The notes below the pieces were generated by a model that saw only the letters and a list, made by a program, of their open reading frames with translations, searched no databases and was not told the DNA's origin. The translations under genes and the position numbers were made by a program. From NCBI RefSeq assembly GCF_009696445.1, contig NZ_VULZ01000005.1, forward strand, positions 1-64,000: a stretch of DNA of 64,000 nt. The letters run 5' to 3'. Position 1 is the stretch's first letter. The number at the start of each line of letters is the position of its first letter. Shown here in pieces: positions 43,678 to 52,778 of the stretch. This DNA is from Porcincola intestinalis. Lineage in GTDB: Bacteria > Bacillota > Clostridia > Lachnospirales > Lachnospiraceae.

Positions 43678-44363
43678 GGTACAGACTTTCACCGTCGATT
43701 CTGGCGGCTGATTTTACAAAACTTGGAGAGGAGATTCGTAAAACTGAGGAGGCAGGAGCGGAATATCTGCACATCGATGTGATGGACGGGTGGTTTGTGC
43801 CGTCCATTTCCTTCGGGCAGCCCCTTGTCACATCCATCCGGCAGGGCAGCCGGCAGTTTTTTGATGTGCATCTGATGGTGCAGGACCCGGAACGGTATAT
43901 CGGGGACTTCGCGAAGGCCGGCGCGGACGGGATCACTGTCCATGCGGAAGCCTGCCGGCATCTCGACAGGGTGCTGTCACAGATTCACGAAGCCGGGTGC
44001 CGGGCGGGTGTCGCCCTGAATCCGGCGACGCCGCTGTCTGTGCTGGACTATGTGTACCAGAAGACAGACATGGTGCTGATCATGACGGTCAACCCGGGGT
44101 TTGGCGGCCAGAAGCTGATCCCTGAGATGTTCGGAAAAATCCGCACGCTGCGGCAGAGGCTGGACGAGCTGCACCTTGAGACGGACATTGAGGTGGATGG
44201 GGGTGTGAACCGTGATACCATCGTCCCGCTTCTGGAGGCAGGAACAAATGTCTGTGTGGCCGGATCAGCCGTATTCAGGGGTGATATCGGGCAGAATGTC
44301 AGGGTGCTGAATGGGGTGCTCAGGGACTATGAGAAAAGACAGGAAAGCGAAGGTGTTGGATGA
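43674..44363 (+). CDS. rpe: Ribulose-phosphate 3-epimerase
   Basis: 229 residues, a TIM barrel. It interconverts ribulose-5-phosphate and xylulose-5-phosphate. Family patterns: LSPSILAADFTKLGEEIRKT, YLHIDVMDGWFVPSISFG, FFDVHLMVQDPERY and TVNPGFGGQKLIPEMFGKI, followed by EVDGGVNRDTI. The metal-binding His and Asp of HIDVMDG are intact. It is coupled to rsgA by ATGA and followed by thiN, the usual Bacillota order. Confidence 0.97.
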   Translation: MRYRLSPSILAADFTKLGEEIRKTEEAGAEYLHIDVMDGWFVPSISFGQPLVTSIRQGSRQFFDVHLMVQDPERYIGDFAKAGADGITVHAEACRHLDRVLSQIHEAGCRAGVALNPATPLSVLDYVYQKTDMVLIMTVNPGFGGQKLIPEMFGKIRTLRQRLDELHLETDIEVDGGVNRDTIVPLLEAGTNVCVAGSAVFRGDIGQNVRVLNGVLRDYEKRQESEGVG

Positions 44364-44432
44364 GCGCCGGCAGCTGAAACTGAAATCTCGGAGATGACGA
44401 AGAAGCCTGAAAGAACGGGGAAGAGGATCGAT

Positions 44433-45221
44433 ATGCCTGAGGAGACGGAGAGAGGCCGGTTTGCTGAAGAGCCGGAGACGGCGGGAAGCAATGACAGGAT
44501 CGAAAAGAAGATGTCCCGAACCGGGTACGTCTTCTGCGGAGGGGATATATCGGATGTGCTCCTTCCGCTGGTTTTGCAACATATTTCCCGGGGGAAAGGG
44601 GATTCTGCGAGAAAACCATATGTCATCGCGGCAGACAGAGGACTGGTGTGGCTCGATGGCCACGGCGTGGAACCTGACCTTGTAGTCGGAGACTTCGACT
44701 CCTCTCCCTCAGGATTTATCGACGATTATCGAAGCAGACACCCGAATGCAGAGATCCGCACGTACAATCCGGAGAAGGATTTTACGGATTCCGAGATTGG
44801 CGTGCGGGCGGCAGTGGATGCCGGCTGCGGCCGGGTCGTGATGATCGGGGCAACCGGAAGCCGTCTTGACCATGTCCTCGGCAACCTGCAAGTTCTGGCC
44901 TATCTGCTGGAGACAGGTGTCCGGGGGGAGATCGTTGACCCCTGCAACCGGATTACGCTTCATGGAGGAGCGCGGGGCGGGCGGCTTTCGATCCGGAAGA
45001 AAGAACAGTGGGGGAAGTATGTCTCCCTGTTCGCCTTTGGAGGGGATGTTGAAGGGCTGACGCTCACCGGCTTTCATTATAATGTGAAGAATTTCCGGCT
45101 TTCCTCCGTTGGAAGCAGGGCGGTTTCCAACGAGATTGATGCGTGCGAAGGCACCATCTCCTTCAGAAAGGGGAAACTGCTGGTGATCGAGTCCAGGGAT
45201 ACGCCGGCAGGCCGCTTATAA
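44433..45221 (+). CDS. thiN: Thiamine pyrophosphokinase
   Basis: 262 residues. It makes thiamine diphosphate from thiamine and ATP. Typical are YVIAADRGLVWLDGHGVEPD followed by LVVGDFDSS, the phosphate-binding EKDFTDSEIGVRAAVDAG and IGATGSRLDHVLGNLQVL. The ATG at 44433 has AGAGGA 6 nt upstream; 44394 and 44511 are alternatives. The chosen start leaves an N-terminal acidic extension of about 25 residues that is not part of the fold. It closes the priA-thiN run and is followed by a strong terminator. Confidence 0.93.
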   Translation: MPEETERGRFAEEPETAGSNDRIEKKMSRTGYVFCGGDISDVLLPLVLQHISRGKGDSARKPYVIAADRGLVWLDGHGVEPDLVVGDFDSSPSGFIDDYRSRHPNAEIRTYNPEKDFTDSEIGVRAAVDAGCGRVVMIGATGSRLDHVLGNLQVLAYLLETGVRGEIVDPCNRITLHGGARGGRLSIRKKEQWGKYVSLFAFGGDVEGLTLTGFHYNVKNFRLSSVGSRAVSNEIDACEGTISFRKGKLLVIESRDTPAGRL

Positions 45222-45243
45222 TGTACTGACTGCTGGCAAAAGG

Positions 45244-45288
45244 AGCTGCCGCTTTCATGATGAATCTCATGAAGGCGGCGGCTTTTTT
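45244..45288 (+). terminator. Terminator of the priA-thiN gene run
   Basis: A 17-bp stem (AGCTGCCGCTTTCATGA with TCATGAAGGCGGCGGCT, two G-U pairs), short loop, followed by six T. Confidence 0.93.
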
Positions 45289-45296
45289 GTTACATA

Positions 45297-45317
45297 TGTC
45301 ACATATTCCTGGTGACA
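45297..45317. promoter_or_regulatory. Inverted repeat upstream of the ABC/two-component operon
   Basis: TGTCAC (45297-45302) and GTGACA (45312-45317) with a 9-nt centre, in the 190-bp gap before the operon. A candidate binding site for the NarL-type regulator encoded in the same operon; no clear -35/-10 pair is assigned. Confidence 0.35.
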
Positions 45318-45477
45318 GACTTCACTGGAAAGCCCTTTGATAGCGGATTATGATCGAAGCAGGGTTAAAGTCAGAGTCCGGCTTGTGAAAAGAGCGTGAA
45401 GAACGGGTGGGAACACGGATCTATCATGAATGTGAAACAGCTGCAGGGAAAGCCGGACAGGAAAGGTGGGACAGGCG

Positions 45478-46419
45478 ATGCGGGAGACTTGTGTACAAGT
45501 CAATTCACTGGTGAAACGCTATGGTGAGTTTGTAGCGGTGGATCATTTTTCACTGAATGTCGGGAAGGGGGAAATTCTGGGACTTCTCGGGCCGAACGGA
45601 AGCGGCAAGACGACGACCATCAACTGTATTCTTGCCCTTCTGAGTTATGACAGAGGCAGTATCACCATCTTCGGTGAAAATATGACTCCTGAGCGATATG
45701 ACATTAAACGGCGAATCGGGGTTGTTCCGCAGAATGTGGCAGTGATGGACAGCCTGACTGTGGAGGAGAACATTGATTTCTTCTGCGGACTTTATGTGAA
45801 GAACCGCAGTAGCCGCAGAGCCTGTGTCAGGGATGCGCTGGCATTCACAGGGCTTACCGACTACCGAAAACAGAAACCGAAGAAACTGTCAGGCGGTCTT
45901 CTCCGGAGACTGAACATTGCATGCGGCATCGCACACAAGCCGGAACTGATTTTTTTTGATGAGCCGACGGTCGCGGTCGATCCGCAGAGTCGGAATGCCA
46001 TCCTGGAGGGAATCCGGAAGATGAATCAGAATGGCTCTACCATCGTCTATACTTCACACTATATGGAGGAGGTTGAGGAACTCTGCACAAGGATTGTGAT
46101 TATGGATCATGGGAAAGGAGTGGCAGAGGGCACTGCTGCATCGCTCAAGGCAGGACTGCGAAACAGGGAAACGATCAGAATCCATATGCCGGTGCGGCAG
46201 GAAGAAGTGCTGCGTGCGATCCGTGAGGTGAATCATGTTTACCATGTGCAGGCTGAGGATGAAGATATCGTGATCCGGTGTGACGGCGGCGAGCACAATC
46301 TTGTTCATATCCTGAATGTTCTGGAGGAGAAGAAGGCCGTCTTCGGAAGAGTCACGACAGAGCTTCCGACCCTGAACGATGTCTTCCTGGAAATCACTGG
46401 AAAGGAGCTGAGGGAATGA
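45478..46419 (+). CDS. ABC transporter ATPase (drug/peptide exporter type)
   Basis: 313 residues. Walker A GLLGPNGSGKTTTINC, Q-loop GVVPQNVAVMDSLTVEEN, signature KLSGGLLRRLN, Walker B LIFFDEPTVAVDPQ, H-loop VYTSHYMEE. The C-terminal part (about 220-313, REEVLRAIREVNHVYH region) is the extra domain common in ABC-2 exporters such as DrrA- and LnrL-type ATPases. Start: ATG at 45478 with AGGTGG 8 nt upstream; a GTG at 45466 is possible. It overlaps the first permease by 4 nt and powers both permeases. Confidence 0.93.
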   Translation: MRETCVQVNSLVKRYGEFVAVDHFSLNVGKGEILGLLGPNGSGKTTTINCILALLSYDRGSITIFGENMTPERYDIKRRIGVVPQNVAVMDSLTVEENIDFFCGLYVKNRSSRRACVRDALAFTGLTDYRKQKPKKLSGGLLRRLNIACGIAHKPELIFFDEPTVAVDPQSRNAILEGIRKMNQNGSTIVYTSHYMEEVEELCTRIVIMDHGKGVAEGTAASLKAGLRNRETIRIHMPVRQEEVLRAIREVNHVYHVQAEDEDIVIRCDGGEHNLVHILNVLEEKKAVFGRVTTELPTLNDVFLEITGKELRE

Positions 46420-47594
46420 TGTTTTTTCACGTATTCTGCTATCAGCTGAAGAATTTCTCCCGGAAAAAGTACATCATTGGCTGGAATCTGCTCTTTCCAC
46501 TGGTGCTGGCGACGGCATTCTACATTGGCTTCGGCCATATGGTGACCGAAGATCCGAACTCCTTTCAGACGATTACAGCGGGGTATGCCGAAGTTCAGCC
46601 TGTGTCCGGTACTCCGGAAGAAGGGACAGGCAGCGGGAATGCAGAGATCTTCCTGAAGGTTCTGGGACAGCTTCAGACAGAAGGCGGACAAAATTTGATC
46701 GGCCTGACCCGGTATGACTCAGAGAAGGAAGCACGGGAGGCGCTGCTTGACGGCCAAATCGAGGGGTACTATCTGAATGAAGGCGGAGAACTCTCCCTCC
46801 ACATCAGGGAGGAAGGAGTGAACAGCACCATTCTGTCGCAGATCCTGAAACAATACCGCTCCGCGTGTACCATGGAGAAGCGGATTGCAGAGAACCATCC
46901 CTCCAGGCTGCTGCAGACGATCGCAGGCCTTTCCGTAAACCGGGAGTATCTGGAAGAATATACTCCCGGCAGGCAGATCTCGCCGTATCTGCAGTTTTTC
47001 TTTGCACTCCTGGCGATGTCCTCTATGTATGCGTCCTGGATTGCGACCACGATGATGGAGTCGATGTGTGCGAATCTGTCAGAGTGCGGGAAACGGTTTG
47101 AGAGCTCGGGAGCGGGAAAGTTCCCTTCCATTCTGGCCGGAGCGCTCGCGGGCACAATCTTTCAGACCGTCAGCAATGCCATCACGGTCTTGTACATCGA
47201 GTATGTTCTCCGTATCAGCTTCCAGGCACCTTTTCCTGAAATCATGATGATCATGGGGCTGGGGAGCGCTGTGGGAATCGGATTCGGGATTCTGTTCGGG
47301 ACGCTGTTTCAAAGAGAAGCACTCAGGGTCGCCATTCCGCTGGCCTTTTCCATGGTCAGTTCCTTCTTGTCCGGCCTGATGATGGGACAGATGAAGCAGC
47401 TGGTCGAGAATGCAGTTCCGGTTCTGAACCGGATCAATCCGGCGGCGGTCTTCACGGACAGTCTTTACGTACTGGCAAGCTACGGAAAAAACCGGCAGTA
47501 CTGGCTGGATGTCCTGTCTATGGCGGGAATGGTGATCGTGACCCTGTCGATCAGCGCAGTGATTCTGAGGAGAAGACAATATGCCAGTATTTAA
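46416..47594 (+). CDS. ABC-2 type exporter permease, first subunit
   Basis: 392 residues. One helix near 20-42 (YIIGWNLLFPLVLATAFYIG), then a large extracytoplasmic domain (about 45-205), then five helices to the end, the ABC-2 permease layout. Conserved features include SMYASWIATTMMESM and VENAVPVLNRINPAAVFTDS followed by LYVL. It overlaps the ATPase gene (ATGA) and the second permease by 14 nt. It probably exports a drug or peptide, or moves a toxic peptide off the membrane. Confidence 0.88.
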   Translation: MMFFHVFCYQLKNFSRKKYIIGWNLLFPLVLATAFYIGFGHMVTEDPNSFQTITAGYAEVQPVSGTPEEGTGSGNAEIFLKVLGQLQTEGGQNLIGLTRYDSEKEAREALLDGQIEGYYLNEGGELSLHIREEGVNSTILSQILKQYRSACTMEKRIAENHPSRLLQTIAGLSVNREYLEEYTPGRQISPYLQFFFALLAMSSMYASWIATTMMESMCANLSECGKRFESSGAGKFPSILAGALAGTIFQTVSNAITVLYIEYVLRISFQAPFPEIMMIMGLGSAVGIGFGILFGTLFQREALRVAIPLAFSMVSSFLSGLMMGQMKQLVENAVPVLNRINPAAVFTDSLYVLASYGKNRQYWLDVLSMAGMVIVTLSISAVILRRRQYASI

Positions 47595-48759
47595 AGCTGT
47601 TTTGAAATCGGTGAAAGCCTACTGGATGACATTCCTGATCTATTCTCTGGTGTTTGTGTCCTTCGCACCGATGCAGGCAGAGAGTCTGGCAGAACGCAAT
47701 AAGAAGGTTTTCCAGGAAGAGAAGCTGGCTGTGACAGTCATTGACCAGGATGATTCCCTGCTCAGCAGAAGCCTGGCTGATGAACTGGGGAAGACACAGC
47801 AGGTCACCCGGATCCGGGGATATGTATCTGAAAACGAGATCCGCAGACTGAAGGATGATGTGAATTTCGGGATCAGGGATTATGTTCTGATTCTTCCGGA
47901 CGGTCTTGGACAGGCGGCGGAGGAGGGACATACGGATATTCGGCCACGTTTCATGCAGGGAGGAACCAGCGCAGCAGGACAGCTGATGACGACCAGAATC
48001 GATCAGTATCTGAATCATCTTGCTGTCTATCTGCAAAGCGGATATAAGATGGAGGATGCCCTGAAGGATACCGCGGAGGATCTTACGTTGGCGGACGAAA
48101 GCCGTGTGGTTCTGGAACGGCAGGAAGTCAGGCTGACCAGGGCTTCCATTCTCTTCTGTTTCAACGGATACTCGCTGAGCATGATGTTGTGTATCTTCGT
48201 CGGCTGTCTGGCGCTGAAGTTCAGACAGAAGGATCTGGCGTCAAGAATCCGTGTCTCCGGGCTTTCTTTCTGGAAGCGCAACGGCGGGTTTTTCGGAGCG
48301 ATCACAGCCATTGGTATTCTGACAGCCTTCCTGGTGATCGCTGTGGTTCTTCTGGATGCCATCCTCCACGGGCAGCATGACGTTCCAGGTTTACCGCTCT
48401 ACATCCTCAATACACTGGCTCTGATGTGTGTCGGCCTGGGTCTTGGATACCTGATCAGCTCGATTGCCCAGAATGACGGGGCCGTCAACCTGCTGGCCAA
48501 TATGGTGGTCCTCTCCATGTGTTTCATCTGCGGGGTCTTTGTGGATATCCGTTTTCTGTCCCCGGCTGTCGTAAAAGCCGCCCACTTCATGCCGCTCTAC
48601 TGGTATAATACAGGAGTGGAAACGATAGCGGAGCATTCTGCTGACGGAACGGTGGGAGAAGCGTTCATCATGCAACTGGTGATACAGCTTGCTTTTTCGG
48701 CAGTCTTCTTTGCCGGGGGACTGATGATCTCAAAGATGAGGGAACGGTATAATGGCTGA
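47581..48759 (+). CDS. ABC-2 type exporter permease, second subunit
   Basis: 392 residues, the same size and layout as the preceding permease: a helix near 14-32, an extracytoplasmic domain (about 35-185), then five helices ending FAGGLMISKMRERYNG. FICGVFVDIRFLSPAVVKAA and HFMPLYWYNT mark the ABC-2 family. The two permeases are probably paralogues that form a heterodimer. The gene overlaps the next one (sensor kinase) by 8 nt, which ties the exporter to its own sensor. Confidence 0.88.
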   Translation: MPVFKAVLKSVKAYWMTFLIYSLVFVSFAPMQAESLAERNKKVFQEEKLAVTVIDQDDSLLSRSLADELGKTQQVTRIRGYVSENEIRRLKDDVNFGIRDYVLILPDGLGQAAEEGHTDIRPRFMQGGTSAAGQLMTTRIDQYLNHLAVYLQSGYKMEDALKDTAEDLTLADESRVVLERQEVRLTRASILFCFNGYSLSMMLCIFVGCLALKFRQKDLASRIRVSGLSFWKRNGGFFGAITAIGILTAFLVIAVVLLDAILHGQHDVPGLPLYILNTLALMCVGLGLGYLISSIAQNDGAVNLLANMVVLSMCFICGVFVDIRFLSPAVVKAAHFMPLYWYNTGVETIAEHSADGTVGEAFIMQLVIQLAFSAVFFAGGLMISKMRERYNG

Positions 48760-49780
48760 TGCTGCAATCAGAAGCTTTGCGGCTGTGGAATTGATGATCC
48801 TGATCAACGCAGAGGAGATCACTGCACGGAGTGTGGCGGTCTCTCTTTGCGTTTTTCTGTTCGCAGAGTTCAGTGCCCTCGCGGAGCGGAAGAAAAGATG
48901 GCTGTCTGATTTATTCCTGGCAGTTCCGTTTGCGGTGACGTTTTCCGCCATCCTGGTGGCAGGATTGCAGGGAATCGGCCTGGTCATGTTTGCTGCAGTT
49001 CTGTATTCGACCGTTTTTCTCATCTTTTTGAGCAGGAAGGTGTCGGCACTGCAGGAACGCCTGCATCAGACCTGTGATGACGGAAAGGAGCTGGAAAGAC
49101 TCCTCAGAACCCAGAACCGGTATCTGATTCATGAACAGGATGCCCAGATCCGTCTGGCGACAATGTCGGAACGAAACCGAATCGCCCGGGAGATTCATGA
49201 TAAAGTAGGGCATCTTCTTTCACGTGCGATTCTTTACCTGGGCGCTGTCAGAACCGTCAACAAGGATGAGATGATGGACAGGCAACTTTCCATCCTGTCG
49301 GATACGCTCGATGAAGCGATGCAGAAGATGCGGCAGTCCGTCCATGATCTGCACGACGAGTCCATCGATCTGGGAGGGAATCTGGAACATATTCTGTCGG
49401 AGCTCAGGAATTTTTCTGTCGAACGGGATCTGGATCTGGATCGTGACGTTCCGCGTGAATGCAAGCTGGCGATTCTGGGGATCACAGAAGAGGCTGTAAC
49501 CAATATCGTCAGACATTCCAGCGGAACCCGGGTGCAGGTCATCTTGCATGAAAACCGTGATTTCTGCATCCTTTCCATTTCGGATAACGGCTCAGTATCT
49601 GAAGAGACCAGACAGAGAGTCCGGGGCGGGCTGACGGACGGCATCGGTCTCTCCAATATACGGGAACGGGCAAGGAGCTGCGGCGGGGATGCTTACTTCT
49701 ATACGGATGATGGGTTTACAGTGTACGCTAGGCTCCCGGTAAGAGGGGAAGCAGACGCAGCAAATATGGCAGCAGAATAG
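48752..49780 (+). CDS. NarL-type sensor histidine kinase
   Basis: 342 residues. Three or four short helices (about 1-95) form a membrane input region with no large extracytoplasmic domain. A coiled segment then leads to the HisKA_3 box SERNRIAREIHDKVGHLLSR with the phosphorylated His149. The HATPase domain has LGITEEAVTNIVRHSSGT (N box) and DGIGLSNIRERARSCGGD (G box). Such kinases with tiny sensors often read the state of the associated ABC transporter or membrane stress. It overlaps the permease gene and is followed 40 nt later by the response regulator. Confidence 0.93.
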   Translation: MADAAIRSFAAVELMILINAEEITARSVAVSLCVFLFAEFSALAERKKRWLSDLFLAVPFAVTFSAILVAGLQGIGLVMFAAVLYSTVFLIFLSRKVSALQERLHQTCDDGKELERLLRTQNRYLIHEQDAQIRLATMSERNRIAREIHDKVGHLLSRAILYLGAVRTVNKDEMMDRQLSILSDTLDEAMQKMRQSVHDLHDESIDLGGNLEHILSELRNFSVERDLDLDRDVPRECKLAILGITEEAVTNIVRHSSGTRVQVILHENRDFCILSISDNGSVSEETRQRVRGGLTDGIGLSNIRERARSCGGDAYFYTDDGFTVYARLPVRGEADAANMAAE

Positions 49781-49820
49781 GTGCATTCATCAGGAGGATG
49801 AACAAGATGGGGATGTTTGA

Positions 49821-50462
49821 ATGATGGAAGAAAAGAAAAAGGTCCTGATAATTGATGACGATGACCTGATTACCATGTCTCTTGAGCTGATTCTTTCAGC
49901 AGACCCGGAATTTGAGGTTGTCGGAAAAGGACGCTGCGGTGCGGACGCTGTCTGTATGTATGAAGAACACTCTCCGGATATCCTGTTATCTGATATCCGT
50001 ATGCCTGACATGTCAGGACTGGACGCGGCGGAAAAGATCCTGTCACGTGATCCAAAAGCTGTCATTCTTTTTCTCACGACCTTCTCAGATGACGAGTATA
50101 TTGTGAAAGCGCTGCAGCTTGGCGTGAAAGGCTATCTGCTCAAGCAGGATTACCGGTCCCTGACACAGTCTCTTAGGGCAGCATTGAATGGGCAGTCTGT
50201 TTTCGGAGGAGCCGTGGTGGACAGACTGCCGGTGCTTATGAGGGAGGAACGGAATCCGTTTGACTACAGGTCAAGAGGAATCACGGACAGGGAATATGCT
50301 CTGATTCAGCTTGTTTCCGAGGGTGATTCCAACAGAGAAATTGCTGACAGATTGTTCCTGTCGGAGGGAACAGTACGGAACTATCTGTCGCAGATCCTGG
50401 AAAAGCTGAATCTGAGGGACCGGACACAGCTGGCAATCTTTTACCTGAAGCATGGCAGGTAA
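49821..50462 (+). CDS. NarL/LuxR-family response regulator
   Basis: 213 residues. The receiver has VLIIDDDDLITMSLELIL, the phosphorylated Asp58 in LLSDIRMPDMSG, Thr/Ser and Lys in FLTTFSDDEYIVKALQLG and GVKGYLLKQD. The C-terminal LuxR helix-turn-helix reads LVSEGDSNREIADRLFLSEG followed by TVRNYLSQILEKL. It likely activates the ABC operon, perhaps through TGTCAC-N9-GTGACA at 45297-45317. A GGGGAT ribosome site lies 7 nt before the ATG. Confidence 0.95.
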   Translation: MMEEKKKVLIIDDDDLITMSLELILSADPEFEVVGKGRCGADAVCMYEEHSPDILLSDIRMPDMSGLDAAEKILSRDPKAVILFLTTFSDDEYIVKALQLGVKGYLLKQDYRSLTQSLRAALNGQSVFGGAVVDRLPVLMREERNPFDYRSRGITDREYALIQLVSEGDSNREIADRLFLSEGTVRNYLSQILEKLNLRDRTQLAIFYLKHGR

Positions 50463-50560
50463 TGCGAATCCAATGGCTGCTCCATCACATGGAGGTGCAA
50501 AATAACCTGCAGGAAAGTCAATGCTCCTATTTTACAATTGATTTCGCTTCAGCGGGTTGG

Positions 50561-50589
50561 TTGAGGAAATGGGGGCTGTCTGCTATAAT
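50561..50589 (+). promoter_or_regulatory. Promoter of ychF
   Basis: TTGAGG (50561-50566), 17-nt spacer, TATAAT (50584-50589). The leader to ychF is about 95 nt. Confidence 0.75.
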
Positions 50590-50690
50590 GAAAAACCGCA
50601 TTATAAGACGAATGCAGTAGTAAAGGGCCGTGCCTCAGGGCTTTCCGGAGTCTGGCTCTGGCCTTTATCAGAAGGAGAGATCAAAAAGCC

Positions 50691-51788
50691 ATGAAATTAG
50701 GAATCGTCGGACTTCCGAATGTTGGAAAGAGTACCCTGTTTAATTCCCTGACGAAAGCCGGGGCAGAGGCTGCAAACTATCCGTTCTGCACAATCGACCC
50801 GAACGTCGGGGTTGTGGCGGTGCCGGATAAGCGGCTGAAGCTGCTTGGCGATCTGTATCATACACAGAAGATCACACCGGCGGTCATTGAGTTCGTCGAC
50901 ATTGCAGGACTCGTCAAGGGCGCGTCGAAGGGTGAGGGACTCGGCAACCAGTTCCTTGCAAACATCCGCGAGTGCGATGCGATTGTCCATGTCGTGCGCT
51001 GCTTTGAAGACCCGAATGTCATCCATGTGGACGGCAGCGTAGACCCGGTCCGGGATATTGAGACCATCAATCTGGAACTCATTTTCGCAGATCTGGAAGT
51101 TCTGGAGAAGCGGATGAACAAGGTTGGCCGTGCAGCGAGAAATGACAAGGACCAGGCGTCTGAGTTTGAGCTGCTGAAGCGTCTGAAGGCCCATCTGGAG
51201 GACGGAAAACCTGCGATCTCCTTTGCAACCTCGGACGAGAAGGAGCAGGAATGGATTTCCGAGTATGACCTTCTGACGGCGAAACCGGTGATCTTTGCAG
51301 CGAATGTCGCGGAGGATGACGCGCCGGATGACGGGGCACAGAATCCGTATGTCGCCGCTGTCCGTGAGTATGCGAAGAAGTCCGGCTCTGAGGTCTTTGT
51401 CGTCTGCGCGAAGATCGAGGAGGAGATCTCTGAGCTGGAAGATGACGAGAAGCAGGCTTTTCTGGAGGATCTTGGTCTGAAGGAGTCCGGTCTTGACAAG
51501 CTGATTGCAGCCAGCTACAGCCTGCTGGGGCTCATGAGTTTCCTTACAGCGGGTGAAAAGGAAGTCCGTGCCTGGACGATCAAAAAAGGAACAAAGGCTC
51601 CGCAGGCAGCCGGAAAGATTCACACCGACTTTGAGCGAGGCTTTATCAAGGCGGAGGTTGTGAACTACAAGGACCTTCTGGACTGCGGCTCTCTTACAGC
51701 GGCCAGAGAGAAGGGGATTGTCCGTATGGAAGGGAAGGACTATGTCGTTCAGGACGGCGATGTCATCCTGTTCAGGTTCAATGTATAA
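50691..51788 (+). CDS. ychF: Ribosome-associated P-loop ATPase
   Basis: 365 residues. Obg-like but ATP-preferring. P-loop GIVGLPNVGKSTLFNSL, G3 DIAGLVKGASKGEGLGNQFL, and the base-recognition motif NVAE (FAANVAEDD) in place of the GTPase NKxD, which is diagnostic for YchF/OLA1. The C-terminal TGS domain ends DYVVQDGDVILFRFNV. It has a role in translation and stress adaptation; exact function is unsettled. Its own promoter is clear, and lgt follows 3 nt after the stop. Confidence 0.97.
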   Translation: MKLGIVGLPNVGKSTLFNSLTKAGAEAANYPFCTIDPNVGVVAVPDKRLKLLGDLYHTQKITPAVIEFVDIAGLVKGASKGEGLGNQFLANIRECDAIVHVVRCFEDPNVIHVDGSVDPVRDIETINLELIFADLEVLEKRMNKVGRAARNDKDQASEFELLKRLKAHLEDGKPAISFATSDEKEQEWISEYDLLTAKPVIFAANVAEDDAPDDGAQNPYVAAVREYAKKSGSEVFVVCAKIEEEISELEDDEKQAFLEDLGLKESGLDKLIAASYSLLGLMSFLTAGEKEVRAWTIKKGTKAPQAAGKIHTDFERGFIKAEVVNYKDLLDCGSLTAAREKGIVRMEGKDYVVQDGDVILFRFNV

Positions 51789-51791
51789 GAT

Positions 51792-52676
51792 ATGATGCAT
51801 GATGATATTGCATTTCCCCATCTTGGAATCTATCTGAATCATGTGATCAAGACGATCACGCTTCCGGGCGGCTTTACAGTTGCGATGTACGGGATTACGA
51901 TGGCGCTCAGCATGCTGGCAGGGCTCTGTCTTGCCATGCGGGTGGCGAAGAAGACGGGACAAAACCCTGACGAATATCTGAACTTTGCGCTGATCGGAAT
52001 CGTGACAGCCCTCCTGGGAGCCCGGATTTACTATGTCATCTTTACCTGGGATTATTACAGCAGGCACCCGCTGGAAATTTTGAACTTCAGGGGCGGAGGA
52101 CTTGCGCTGTACGGCTCCGTGATTGCGGGTGTGCTGACGATTATCATCTATGCAAGAGTGCGGAAGTTCAGTCTTCCGCTCATGCTGGATACGGCAAGTA
52201 CCGGTATGGTACTGGGACAGATCATCGGAAGATGGGGGAATTTTTTTAACAGGGAAGCATTTGGCCAGTATTCGGACGGCCTTTTTGCAATGCGTCTTCC
52301 CGTGGATGCCGTCCGGGCAGATGAGATTACAGAGCTGATGAAGCAGCATGCGTATACGGTCAATGGGGTGGCTTACATTCAGGTTCATCCGACCTTTCTA
52401 TATGAATCGCTCTGGAATGTCGGAGTCCTCACGGTTCTTCTTCTGGTTACGTTCTCCGGGAAGAAACGGTTTCATGGAGAAATTTTTCTGCTGTACCTGC
52501 TGCTTTACAGCGCGGGACGCGCATGGATCGAGGGACTTCGGACAGATCAGCTTCGGTTTGCGCACACATCCATTGCTGTTTCGCAGCTTTTGGCCTGCAT
52601 CCTGGTGATCGTCTCAGGCGTCAGCCTGATGGTGCTCTCCAGGAGGGAAAAGAGCAGCCGGGGCAGAAAATCGTGA
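51792..52676 (+). CDS. lgt: Prolipoprotein diacylglyceryl transferase
   Basis: 294 residues with about seven membrane helices. It attaches diacylglycerol to the lipobox cysteine of exported lipoproteins. Recognisable are YGITMALSMLAGLCLAMRVA, GGGLALYGSVIAGVLTIIIY and the signature GQIIGRWGNFFNREAFGQYS, plus HPTFLYESLWN near the last third, and RAWIEGLRTDQLRF. The substrate binding-protein genes with cysteine lipoboxes elsewhere would depend on it. It is probably co-transcribed with ychF. Confidence 0.96.
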   Translation: MMHDDIAFPHLGIYLNHVIKTITLPGGFTVAMYGITMALSMLAGLCLAMRVAKKTGQNPDEYLNFALIGIVTALLGARIYYVIFTWDYYSRHPLEILNFRGGGLALYGSVIAGVLTIIIYARVRKFSLPLMLDTASTGMVLGQIIGRWGNFFNREAFGQYSDGLFAMRLPVDAVRADEITELMKQHAYTVNGVAYIQVHPTFLYESLWNVGVLTVLLLVTFSGKKRFHGEIFLLYLLLYSAGRAWIEGLRTDQLRFAHTSIAVSQLLACILVIVSGVSLMVLSRREKSSRGRKS

Positions 52677-52778
52677 TGAGAAAAAACGGATGTCTGCCGG
52701 GCAACCGGAGAATCCGGCAAGGACAGGCAGAACAAAGATAAAAAAGCTGGAACAGAAAACAGGCAGTGAGGAATTGCT

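Noticed and set aside
49807-49824. Five-codon mini-frame ending on the start of the response regulator (ATGA)
   Set aside because: AGGAGG precedes it, which is suggestive of coupling, but the response regulator has its own GGGGAT site at good spacing and there is no evidence the peptide is made.
50697-52388. Minus-strand open frame of 563 residues opposite ychF and lgt
   Set aside because: It spans two well-recognised plus-strand genes and the gap between them; no ribosome site and no recognisable domain.
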